The notes under the pieces are model-generated. The model saw only the letters and a list, made by a program, of their open reading frames with translations, was not told where the DNA came from and ran no database searches. This document shows positions 1 to 5,777 of a DNA stretch of 9,269 nt, piece after piece. The DNA comes from Nitrososphaeraceae archaeon. GTDB lineage: Archaea; Thermoproteota; Nitrososphaeria; Nitrososphaerales; Nitrososphaeraceae. The stretch's first letter is position 1, and each line of letters opens with the position of its first letter. The position numbers and the translations under genes were made by a program. The stretch is taken from NCBI GenBank assembly GCA_025937665.1, contig JAICQW010000064.1, forward strand, positions 1 to 9,269, read 5' to 3'.

Positions 1-88
1 AGGAACTTCAGGAACAGTTGTAGTTACATTAGCTTCAGGAACTTCAGGAACAGTTGTAGTTACATTAGCTTCCGGAACTTCAGGAACA
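1..88. repeat. 36-bp tandem repeat encoding 12-residue units
   Basis: Positions 1-36 and 37-72 are identical, and 73-88 begins a third copy with one mismatch at its first base. The period is a multiple of three, so the repeats stay in frame in the minus-strand gene and encode VPEVPEANVTTT units. Perfect identity between copies suggests recent expansion by slippage or recombination. The array continues past the left edge, so copy number is unknown. Confidence 0.95.
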
Positions 89-615
89 TTCACCTCATCG
101 GTAACATTTGCTTCATCGGTTCCATTATTCATTACGTTTGATACGAATTCTTTGGCTTCTTCCTCTGTGAATTTACCTGATTGCACAAGTCCATTAATTA
201 ACATCACTCTTGCAATAATTTCTTTGGCTTCTTCCTCTGTGAGCTTGCCCGTATTCACAAGCTCGTTTATCAACTTGTTTTGTTCATCGATGCTTGCTGA
301 TGAAGCATTGGAAGTAACAGTGTCCGTATTACTAGTGCCTGATGAATTCTCTTGGTTAGCAGTAGAGATTTTAATAATAGGTAGGTTATCATTTGTAGAA
401 TACTCATAAATATCCCTCGTATGTATGGATTCCATAAATAAAGAATTAATTCCTACGTCGCCACCATGTACATAAGGCCCAAATCCTAGCAGATCATTAT
501 GGTTATCCAAAAGATGTCCTTCCTTAGACAATGCTTGTAGTGGAATCATACTGCCAATGATAAACAACGCTTCAACAATAACGAGAAATGTCAGTGCCGA
601 ATGTTCTCTGTTCAC
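1..615 (-). CDS. Secreted or membrane-anchored repeat protein, C-terminus outside the window
   Basis: I do not recognise a named family. The frame is open for 205 codons from a GTG at 613-615 to the window edge, so the C-terminus is missing. GTG is the only sensible start: an in-frame TAA lies three codons upstream and a TATA-like box is centred about 26 nt ahead. Residues 7-29 are a hydrophobic signal peptide or anchor. A polar segment follows, then two 24-residue repeats with the cores LTEEEAKE (125-132) and FTEEEAKE (149-156), which resemble SHOCT-type short helical motifs. From residue 178 the protein enters 12-residue repeats, VPEVPEANVTTT, each holding an NVT glycosylation sequon. Inferred role: a glycosylated stalk or linker outside the membrane. 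It lies downstream of the stomatin gene on the same strand, 162 bp away, but has its own promoter. The gene call is firm; the role is unknown. Confidence 0.8.
   Translation of the reverse strand, partial: MNREHSALTFLVIVEALFIIGSMIPLQALSKEGHLLDNHNDLLGFGPYVHGGDVGINSLFMESIHTRDIYEYSTNDNLPIIKISTANQENSSGTSNTDTVTSNASSASIDEQNKLINELVNTGKLTEEEAKEIIARVMLINGLVQSGKFTEEEAKEFVSNVMNNGTDEANVTDEVNVPEVPEANVTTTVPEVPEANVTTTVPEVP
149..242. repeat. Diverged 72-bp (24-codon) internal repeat
   Basis: A 22-bp core, tctttggcttcttcctctgt plus ga, occurs at 149-170 and again at 221-242, exactly 72 bp apart. The sequence after each copy is similar but diverged. On the minus strand it encodes the TEEEAKE helices of the repeat protein. 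It is an older duplication than the 36-bp array beside it. Confidence 0.85.
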
Positions 616-636
616 TACGTATTATTCAACGTAACC

Positions 637-646
637 ATATAAAAAA
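637..646 (-). promoter_or_regulatory. TATA-like box for the repeat-protein gene
   Basis: On the minus strand this reads TTTTTTATAT, centred about 26 nt before the GTG start at 615. That is the usual distance from an archaeal TATA box to the transcription start, so transcription would begin at or next to the start codon and give a leaderless mRNA. Confidence 0.55.
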
Positions 647-777
647 TTGTGTTCTCATTAATCCAAATTCCTTAAATACACCATTTAATGTCGCAACCTT
701 CTATCCTGGTAAATAGGGAAATGTGTTAAAAATGAGCCGAGTTACAGCTTTTTAGCGAGATTCTTGAACGTATAATA

Positions 778-1758
778 TCAGGAGGAAGTGGTTTTACTCG
801 AATCAATATTTGAGGAGTTGTCAGATTGTTTTTGACTGCTCTTGGCCGCTCTCTTGGTATTTTCAAGATATGCTACAGTCGTTGCAAGATTTCCGAATCC
901 CATTGAATTTAGACTCTCAGAGGGCACCATAACTATAGTATTGCCTTGCACCTTAATTGATTCGTAAAGCATGTTCGATTGCCTTAAGGCATATGCAATG
1001 GGATTATCTGAATATACTGCAGAGGCTTCCTCAAATTTCTTTGCAACCAGAATTTCAGATTCTCCATACGTAACCCTTGCACTTTTTTCACGTTCGGCTT
1101 GAGCTTGCATAGACATTGCATTTTCAAGCTCCTGTGGAATGATTACTTGTCGTACCTCTACTCCTATTACTTCGATGCCCCAATTCCCAGACTCTTGTGA
1201 AATGGTTGATTTTATGTGGTTATTGATTTCTTCTCTCTTTGATAAGATATCCTGAAATAATGAGGAGCCGATATTATTCCTCAGAGTGGTTTGAGAGATC
1301 TGCTTAATCATTTCATTAAAGTTTTCAACATTTAGTACCGCATCTTTTGCCCTATCCTCAACAACTTTGTACCTTAATATCGCGTCAATTGTAACGGGGA
1401 CATTGTCTTTGGTTAGCATTCTTTCTGCTGTGAATTCTCTTACCTTTTCTCTGATATCAACAACCATGACATTTTCAAAATAAGGAATTCTAGAACGCAA
1501 TCCAGGACCTACTTGTCTATTGTATTTTCCGAGTCTAAGAATGACTGATCTCTCATATTGTTTTATTATAAAAAGGAACGATGCTATGATTGATATCATT
1601 GCAATAACGACTGCGATTGTGATAGCTTCTAAACTATTGTAAAACCAACCAAATACGATACCAAGGAGTACAACTGCCATACCTAATGCTAGTAGACTCG
1701 CAGAACCACTTTGATGCACTATTCTATCATAAGAAATAAACGCATCTTCAGTTGACAT
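778..1758 (-). CDS. Stomatin/prohibitin (SPFH, slipin) family membrane protein
   Basis: Stomatin-like proteins form oligomeric scaffolds on the membrane and, in many prokaryotes, work with NfeD-type or membrane proteases in quality control. The 326-residue product has two hydrophobic helices (about 20-40 and 44-66). An SPFH core follows from about residue 67, with the typical QYERSVILRLGKY opening, GPGL at 84-87, VDIRE at 100-104, and a segment near 117-130 covering DNVPVTIDAILRY. EVRQVIIPQE (201-210) and the Ala/Glu-rich QAQAEREKSAR stretch (218-228) form the family's coiled coil. The tail after 305 is Ser/Lys-rich and probably disordered. Many archaeal stomatins sit beside an nfeD gene; none is seen here, since the downstream neighbour is the repeat protein. 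The ATG start has a TATA-like box 20-29 nt ahead. The family is secure; the client is unknown. Confidence 0.95.
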   Translation of the reverse strand: MSTEDAFISYDRIVHQSGSASLLALGMAVVLLGIVFGWFYNSLEAITIAVVIAMISIIASFLFIIKQYERSVILRLGKYNRQVGPGLRSRIPYFENVMVVDIREKVREFTAERMLTKDNVPVTIDAILRYKVVEDRAKDAVLNVENFNEMIKQISQTTLRNNIGSSLFQDILSKREEINNHIKSTISQESGNWGIEVIGVEVRQVIIPQELENAMSMQAQAEREKSARVTYGESEILVAKKFEEASAVYSDNPIAYALRQSNMLYESIKVQGNTIVMVPSESLNSMGFGNLATTVAYLENTKRAAKSSQKQSDNSSNIDSSKTTSS

Positions 1759-1778
1759 CGACCAATCTTAAAAACTAC

Positions 1779-1788
1779 TATAATTTAG
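1779..1788 (-). promoter_or_regulatory. TATA-like box for the stomatin gene
   Basis: On the minus strand this reads CTAAATTATA, centred about 25 nt before the ATG at 1758. It fits a leaderless or very short-leader transcript. No Shine-Dalgarno-like sequence sits ahead of the ATG. Confidence 0.45.
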
Positions 1789-1965
1789 CATTTGCTGTTC
1801 AAAAATCAAGTAAATCAAATCATGAAAAACTTTCTGTATACTATCTGGGATTTCATAAATTCTAATAAAAACCACAGATCACTTTATCTTATCATTCCAA
1901 TCTCCATAAAATATAGCTTTCTAATCATCAATGAATATGATGTGAGATTCTATGTATCCTATATC

Positions 1966-1975
1966 TATAAATTAT
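1966..1975 (+). promoter_or_regulatory. TATA-like box for the first His-rich protein gene
   Basis: TATAAATTAT is centred about 33 nt before the ATG at 2004, which predicts a leader of some 8 nt. It lies within the AT-rich gap between the stomatin gene and this gene. Confidence 0.5.
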
Positions 1976-2003
1976 CTAAAAAGTCCTACGATATTCTCAG
2001 GAA

Positions 2004-2513
2004 ATGAAAGCACAGAATGGTCATGTTGTATTGTCAATGTTGATGGGTGTTATTTTTATGCTGTATTTTTCAATGATGTTACAGACTGTCCCTGAGTTGA
2101 GCGGGCAGGCTCCTGTCGAAAATAAAACAGGCAATAAGATAATAATGCATACACATTCTAGTCTTAATGTTACTGTTAATGGAGATTTATTACTCGTACC
2201 CAACGGAGTTGGAATAAATTCAACGTTGTGGAATGATCATTCATTAGATAGATTTGGAACAGAGCGAAAAAGTACAACATTTGGAACGATAAGCCCAGCA
2301 ATGTCTCCATTACACACCCATGACTCAAGTGGATTAATTCATGTTGAATCAACTGAATATAGAAATTATACCCTAGGAGATTTCCTTAATATTTGGGGAT
2401 TGCCTCTTGATGGAATGAAAGTAAATCTTATCACGAATGGGAATAGCATTGAAAATTATGCGAATCATACTCTAAAGGATATGGAAAAAATCATTCTGAA
2501 AATTCAGGATTAA
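2004..2513 (+). CDS. His-rich membrane-anchored protein, possible metal-binding domain
   Basis: Residues 8-27 of this 169-residue protein form one hydrophobic N-terminal segment (signal anchor or signal peptide), placing the rest outside the cytoplasm. The soluble part carries HTH at 49-51, then NG-DLLLVPNGVGI (59-71), LHTHDSSG (103-110), IHVES (112-116) and YTLGDFLNIWG (122-132). I recall this HxH ... LHTHDxxGxIHxE ... FTLGxFFxxWG layout from hypothetical proteins common in ammonia-oxidising archaea and some bacteria. Five histidines at 49, 51, 104, 106 and 113 could make a metal site; copper is tempting given this phylum's copper-based chemistry, but that is inference. Several N-x-T sequons (NVT, NST, NYT, NHT) fit an exported glycoprotein. 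It appears to be transcribed alone. A second protein with a related set of motifs is at 8759. The gene call is solid; the function is unknown. Confidence 0.85.
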   Translation: MKAQNGHVVLSMLMGVIFMLYFSMMLQTVPELSGQAPVENKTGNKIIMHTHSSLNVTVNGDLLLVPNGVGINSTLWNDHSLDRFGTERKSTTFGTISPAMSPLHTHDSSGLIHVESTEYRNYTLGDFLNIWGLPLDGMKVNLITNGNSIENYANHTLKDMEKIILKIQD

Positions 2514-2536
2514 ATCAATCTATTTCGCTATCGTTA

Positions 2537-2659
2537 TTATTTATTTTCACCACGAGAAATAGGATCTTTTCCAACAGTAATGTTATGGCCCATACTGCGT
2601 GAAGTCGTTGTTTTAAAGTGATTGGGCTCAGCTTCAGTTATCAAATTTACATATTGCAT
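2537..2659 (-). pseudogene. Short antisense coding remnant or 40-residue mini-gene
   Basis: The gap between two plus-strand genes holds a minus-strand frame from an ATG at 2657-2659 to a TAA at 2537-2539, encoding 40 residues. Its sequence is protein-like rather than AT-rich noise: EAEPNHFKTT (9-18) and MGHNITVGKDPISRGEN (23-39). The HNITVGKDPISRGEN part resembles, from memory, the mid-domain VGKDPIxRGNxQTITVTV signature of secreted Ig-like repeat proteins in ammonia-oxidising archaea. Just past the stop another frame reads IITIAK, as if the gene once continued. I therefore favour a decayed fragment of a larger exported protein. A real small protein or chance are the alternatives. No search could be run, so confidence is low. 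Confidence 0.35.
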
Positions 2660-2773
2660 TAGAATTACCAAATATTTCTAATTCATTTCCAAAAAATATT
2701 TGATTTGGCATCGCCTTTTAGCCTATCTTGAGTAGTAATTTAGACCCCAAATACTATGATAAAAAACATATCG

Positions 2774-2781
2774 TTAATTAA
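2774..2781 (+). promoter_or_regulatory. TATA-like box that decides the next start codon
   Basis: TTAATTAA is centred about 26 nt ahead of the ATG at 2804. It lies inside the longer alternative reading frame that opens at 2756, so it favours 2804 as the true start of a leaderless mRNA. Confidence 0.45.
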
Positions 2782-2803
2782 TGCCCAATACATAATTTTT
2801 CAC

Positions 2804-3256
2804 ATGAACAGGAAAAAGACCTTTTACATTCTGGTGTTAAGCGGTATTGCGTTTATATTAATTGGGGGAATCTCAATGATTGATTCAAACATTCCTCGAA
2901 AAGTTTCATTGGCCAGTACGTTGAATGTGAATCTAACAGATGTTATTACACCAATAATGAATAATGGAAGTATTGGAAAAATCATAATTGATGGATCAAA
3001 ATTTAATTTCAAGATCGAAGATCCGAACAAGTCGGTTGTTATTTCAGTCAGTAATCAATCACATTATGAATACGATTTGGTTGCCAATAATGAAGGTCAA
3101 TATAGAATGGAAACAAAAAATACCGGAGATTCAGAAGTGAAAATTGAGGGAGAAGTGGAAACTAAAGCCGCTCCACTGGCCTTTGGAGGTCAGATGATGT
3201 TACTCATAACAGGAATCATAGTTTTGGGAATTGGAATGAAAGCTAAATTTGCATGA
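2804..3256 (+). CDS. Exported protein with a hydrophobic segment at each end
   Basis: No family is recognised. I chose the ATG at 2804 (150 residues) over the in-frame ATG at 2756 (166 residues) for two reasons. MNRKKTFYILVLSG then makes a textbook positive-then-hydrophobic N-terminus, and a TATA-like box sits 26 nt ahead. Residues 6-27 are hydrophobic (signal peptide or first helix). Residues 28-124 are polar, with three possible glycosylation sequons (NLT, NGS, NQS) and a beta-rich look. Residues 127-145 form a C-terminal membrane helix followed by KAKFA. The likely topology is a small ectodomain held near the outer face of the membrane. It converges on the prephenate dehydratase gene with only 13 bp between stop codons, so each transcript probably ends inside the other gene. 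The role is unknown. Confidence 0.75.
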   Translation: MNRKKTFYILVLSGIAFILIGGISMIDSNIPRKVSLASTLNVNLTDVITPIMNNGSIGKIIIDGSKFNFKIEDPNKSVVISVSNQSHYEYDLVANNEGQYRMETKNTGDSEVKIEGEVETKAAPLAFGGQMMLLITGIIVLGIGMKAKFA

Positions 3257-3269
3257 AATAAAGTGACAA

Positions 3270-4088
3270 CTAATTTATTGTTCCTCTTTGGTAGGAACCT
3301 AAGATTTTAACAAATGTACATTTCCTTTCAATATTATCAAGGGCCTTTCTAACATTATCTTCTTCAAAGTGCCCTTCAAAATCCACATAAAAGTTGTATT
3401 CCCAGGGTTTTTCTTTAGTTGGTCTTGACTCTATTTTTGTAAGGTTAATCTTATTATTATCAAATTCTTGCATTACAGAGTATAACGAACCTGGTGTGTG
3501 TTGTAGCCCAAAGATCATCGAAGTTCTATCGGCCTTTGAAGGAGCGGTTAGATTGTCAGACAGGACTAGGAATCTAGTGAAATTATTTTTTCTGTCTTCA
3601 ATATTGTGATCAAGAATCTTCATATTATAGAATTCTGCGGCATTCTTGCTTGCAATGGCTGCGGTGTCAAGAATTTTCTTTTCTTTGATAAGTCTAACCG
3701 AACCGGCCGTATCGTATGTTGGTGTAGGATCTAGATTATTTTTCTTGATGTAATTTCTACATTGGGCCAATGCCTGAGGATGGGAAAGAACTTTCGTTAT
3801 AGCAGTACTGTTTGGTATTGCAATCAAACAATGATTAACCTTAAGAAATATTTCACCAGTGATTTTTTTATCAGCATCTAACAACAAGTCGTAGATTTCA
3901 TTGACAGATCCCTCGATAGAATTTTCAATCGGAACCACGGCACAATCAATACTATCACTTCGTAACGCTTCAAAAATATCTTGGAACAATCTCATAGGAA
4001 TAAGTTCGGAATCGGGGAAAAATTTAGTGGCAGCAATTTCACTATATGCTCCATGCTCCCCTTGAAAAGCGACTTTCTTTCCTTTCAA
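3270..4088 (-). CDS. pheA: Prephenate dehydratase
   Basis: Converts prephenate to phenylpyruvate, releasing water and CO2, on the way to phenylalanine in the cytoplasm. At 272 residues it is a stand-alone dehydratase with a regulatory ACT domain and no chorismate mutase part. Visible marks are AFQGEHGAYSEIAA (7-20), VVPIENSIEGSV (51-62), HPQALAQCR (103-111), the catalytic-loop NNFTRFLVL (168-176, TRF at 171-173), and in the ACT domain HTPGSL (197-202) plus ESRP (220-223), the phenylalanine-binding signature. Feedback inhibition by phenylalanine is therefore expected. The start is TTG: only TTG, or the rarer ATT/ATA, is available between the upstream in-frame TGA and the first conserved strand. 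It diverges from the siroheme-decarboxylase-like gene across a 145-bp gap. Function is confident; the exact start is less so. Confidence 0.95.
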   Translation of the reverse strand: MKGKKVAFQGEHGAYSEIAATKFFPDSELIPMRLFQDIFEALRSDSIDCAVVPIENSIEGSVNEIYDLLLDADKKITGEIFLKVNHCLIAIPNSTAITKVLSHPQALAQCRNYIKKNNLDPTPTYDTAGSVRLIKEKKILDTAAIASKNAAEFYNMKILDHNIEDRKNNFTRFLVLSDNLTAPSKADRTSMIFGLQHTPGSLYSVMQEFDNNKINLTKIESRPTKEKPWEYNFYVDFEGHFEEDNVRKALDNIERKCTFVKILGSYQRGTIN

Positions 4089-4117
4089 AGTATCTGTTAT
4101 CTTAGAACTAATAATTC

Positions 4118-4128
4118 ATATATTTTTA
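4118..4128 (-). promoter_or_regulatory. TATA-like box for pheA
   Basis: On the minus strand this reads TAAAAATATAT, centred about 35 nt before the TTG at 4088, giving a leader of roughly 10 nt. It shares the 145-bp divergent gap with the promoter of the gene at 4234. Confidence 0.5.
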
Positions 4129-4201
4129 GGTCATAATATCCAAGAATTGAGGTCGGAATCAGAATAATATGGCGAGGAGACTTCTACAAATTATGATAAA
4201 G

Positions 4202-4209
4202 TATTTAAT
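4202..4209 (+). promoter_or_regulatory. TATA-like box for the AhbA/AhbB-like gene
   Basis: TATTTAAT is centred about 28 nt ahead of the ATG at 4234, fitting a nearly leaderless transcript. With the pheA box it makes the gap a divergent promoter region. Confidence 0.5.
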
Positions 4210-4233
4210 GCTTAACACTGGAATTTAAGATTA

Positions 4234-5235
4234 ATGCAGCTAGATCAGCAGTACATTGATCCTTTAGACAAACAACTTTTGAATGATATTCAATGGACCT
4301 TTCCTCTTTCAGAAAGACCATATCTCAAAATAGCAGCAAAACATGGACTCACCGAAGAAGACGTAATGAGAAGAATTTCTCTAATGAAACAAAGTGGCCT
4401 GATAAGACAGATTAATGCAATTTTTGATACGAGGAAACTAGGGTACAAAAGTGCATTGGTTGCATTTGCTGTACAGAAAGACAAACTAGATGCAGTGGCT
4501 CTTGAAGTCAATAAGCATCCAGGTGTCAGTCATAATTATGAGAGAGATCATGAATTCAATATGTGGTTTACTTTAGCCGTTCCTCCAGAAGGAGATTTGA
4601 AAAAAGATCTTGAACAAATGGCATCGCTTGATGGGGTAATCAAATTTCGACTCTTACCAACTCTCAAGTTATATAAAATAGGAGTGAAACTTGACATGGT
4701 AAATACAGATCCTAGTAAATTGACGCCAGATGACAATGTGAAGAGTTTGGACCAAAAGAAATTTGAGCTTACTTCAAGGGATAAGGATTTCATAAGAGAA
4801 CTACAGAAGGATTTAGAGGTATCAGTTAGACCGTTTGATGACTCTGCCAAGAACCTTGGCATAACGGTAGATGAATTATTCAAGAAGGCAGAAGAGTATG
4901 AATCACTCGGAGTAATGAGGCGCTTTGCAGCAATTCTACGACATAGAGATGCGGGATTTACCGCCAATGGTATGATTGTTTGGATGGTACCTGAGGATAA
5001 GATTGATGAAGCAGGGTACAAATTAGCATCGTTCCCCCAGGTAAGTCATTGCTATAGGAGGCCGGTATATCCTGATTGGCCATTTAGTCTATTTAGCATG
5101 ATACACGCCAGAACGGTAGAAGCCGCCAATAAAATAGCAGTAGAACTGTCAAACTTTGTAGGAATTAACGAATACCGGATTCTTTTTAGCTCAAGAGAAT
5201 TCAAAAAAGAAAGGGTAAAGTATTTTGTAGACTGA
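4234..5235 (+). CDS. Fused siroheme decarboxylase-like protein (AhbA-AhbB / NirD-L type)
   Basis: The 333-residue protein consists of two Lrp/AsnC-like halves. The N-terminal half has a winged-helix region (about 9-60, DPLDKQLLNDIQWTFPLSER then IRQINAIF) and an AsnC-type alpha/beta domain (62-155) with HPGVSHNYER at 95-104. The second half repeats this: winged helix 179-235 (MRRFAAILRHRDAGF at 228-242) and FPQVSHCYRRPVYPDWPF at 267-284. The paired VSHxYxR motifs, and the WTFP and MRRFAA signatures, are those of AhbA/AhbB and NirD/G/H/L, which remove two acetate carboxyls from siroheme to give didecarboxysiroheme. In the Ahb route this leads to heme b. Fusion of the two halves also occurs in bacterial NirDL. 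Annotation pipelines often call such proteins Lrp/AsnC regulators; these motifs argue for the enzyme. Heme supply for cytochrome b and terminal oxidase is the inferred role. Confidence 0.85.
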   Translation: MQLDQQYIDPLDKQLLNDIQWTFPLSERPYLKIAAKHGLTEEDVMRRISLMKQSGLIRQINAIFDTRKLGYKSALVAFAVQKDKLDAVALEVNKHPGVSHNYERDHEFNMWFTLAVPPEGDLKKDLEQMASLDGVIKFRLLPTLKLYKIGVKLDMVNTDPSKLTPDDNVKSLDQKKFELTSRDKDFIRELQKDLEVSVRPFDDSAKNLGITVDELFKKAEEYESLGVMRRFAAILRHRDAGFTANGMIVWMVPEDKIDEAGYKLASFPQVSHCYRRPVYPDWPFSLFSMIHARTVEAANKIAVELSNFVGINEYRILFSSREFKKERVKYFVD

Positions 5236-5478
5236 CATCTTCTCTCACAGTACTTTTAATTTCTTGCCGGATTTTACATAGATTGATCCAACCTGCCAAT
5301 TTTCTATTGTTTTCAAATTTAAAAATTCGTTAAAATATTTCACATTCGATTGTTACTAAATCTTGGATCCTTCACATCAGTATTTTCAGAAAGAAAATGT
5401 CAAGAATCAAGTTGAAAGTAATCAGAGTGTAATGATAAGATAGGAATTTATTGTTTGTAAAACGTATTTGCAGATTGA

Positions 5479-5553
5479 GCGAAGTTAGCCCAGACTGGTT
5501 AAGGTACGAGCTTCCCAAGCTCGGGATCGCGGGTTCGAATCCCGCACTTCGCA
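5479..5553 (+). tRNA. tRNA-Gly (anticodon CCC)
   Basis: The 75-nt sequence folds as a complete cloverleaf. The acceptor stem is GCGAAGT with ACTTCGC (7 perfect pairs). The anticodon arm is CGAGC-TTCCCAA-GCTCG with CCC at 34-36. The variable loop is GGATC. The T arm is GCGGG-TTCGAAT-CCCGC, followed by discriminator A. The D stem is GCCC against AGGT, with one G-U pair and a C13-A22 mismatch. No intron is present and CCA is not encoded, as is usual in archaea. It is free-standing between the AhbA/AhbB-like gene and the ParA-like gene. Confidence 0.95.
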
Positions 5554-5580
5554 TTTAATACATTTCAAGAATTATTATCA

Positions 5581-5600
5581 TATGCCCTCATGAGGGCATA
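5581..5600. promoter_or_regulatory. Perfect 20-bp palindrome (operator or hairpin)
   Basis: The half-site TATGCCCTCA is followed immediately by its exact reverse complement. The site lies 28 bp past the tRNA-Gly and 178 bp before the ParA-like gene. As DNA it suits a homodimeric regulator; as RNA it could fold into an 8-bp stem with a CATG loop that would end or process the tRNA transcript. It is much more GC-rich than its AT-rich surroundings. The partner is unknown. Confidence 0.55.
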
Positions 5601-5682
5601 AATATTGCTTCAATAATGATTTTATTCGGTTTTGTCATATAATATCGAGCTTGTTTTGATAGAAAATAATCAAATAAACTTT

Positions 5683-5699
5683 TTGAAAGCTATTTTCAA
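5683..5699. repeat. Short inverted repeat upstream of the ParA-like gene
   Basis: TTGAAA, a five-base spacer GCTAT, then TTTCAA. It is one of few structured elements in the otherwise AT-rich leader (5601-5777). It could be a regulator site, but a 6-bp arm in AT-rich DNA may be chance. Confidence 0.3.
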
Positions 5700-5741
5700 T
5701 GATATTTTTATCCATCAAATAAAAAAATATATTAGCATATA

Positions 5742-5750
5742 CTTAAAAAC
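5742..5750 (+). promoter_or_regulatory. TATA-like box for the ParA-like gene
   Basis: CTTAAAAAC is centred about 32 nt ahead of the TTG start at 5778. Other AT-rich stretches nearby (5726-5735) could also serve, so the exact box is uncertain. Confidence 0.35.
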
Positions 5751-5777
5751 ATGTATTTATCATATTTTTAATATATT

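Noticed and set aside
1..88. CRISPR array
   Set aside because: The 36-bp units abut with no spacers between them and stay in frame within a coding region, so this is a protein-coding tandem repeat.
152..409. An 85-residue plus-strand frame
   Set aside because: It is the shadow of the minus-strand repeat protein; its Ser/Leu repeats are the reverse reading of the TEEEAKE repeats.
1792..2007. A 71-residue plus-strand frame ahead of the first His-rich protein
   Set aside because: Composition is Ile/Tyr/Lys/Asn-rich as expected from AT-rich non-coding DNA. It overlaps the promoter of the gene at 2004 and has no recognisable motif. The 4-bp overlap with that gene is the only point in favour.
4548..5021. 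A 157-residue minus-strand frame inside the AhbA/AhbB-like gene
   Set aside because: It lies wholly opposite a gene with strong family motifs; Ser-rich antisense frames of this kind are common shadows.
5245..5343. A 32-residue minus-strand frame starting GTG, reading protein-like near its end (NWQVGSIYVKSGKKLKVL)
   Set aside because: It is short enough to arise by chance in AT-rich DNA, matches no family I recognise and has no clear promoter. A translated search would settle it.
5372..5554. A 60-residue minus-strand frame opening MRSAGFEPAIPSLG
   Set aside because: Its N-terminal part is the antisense of the tRNA-Gly. This kind of peptide is a well-known artefact of translating tRNA genes backwards.
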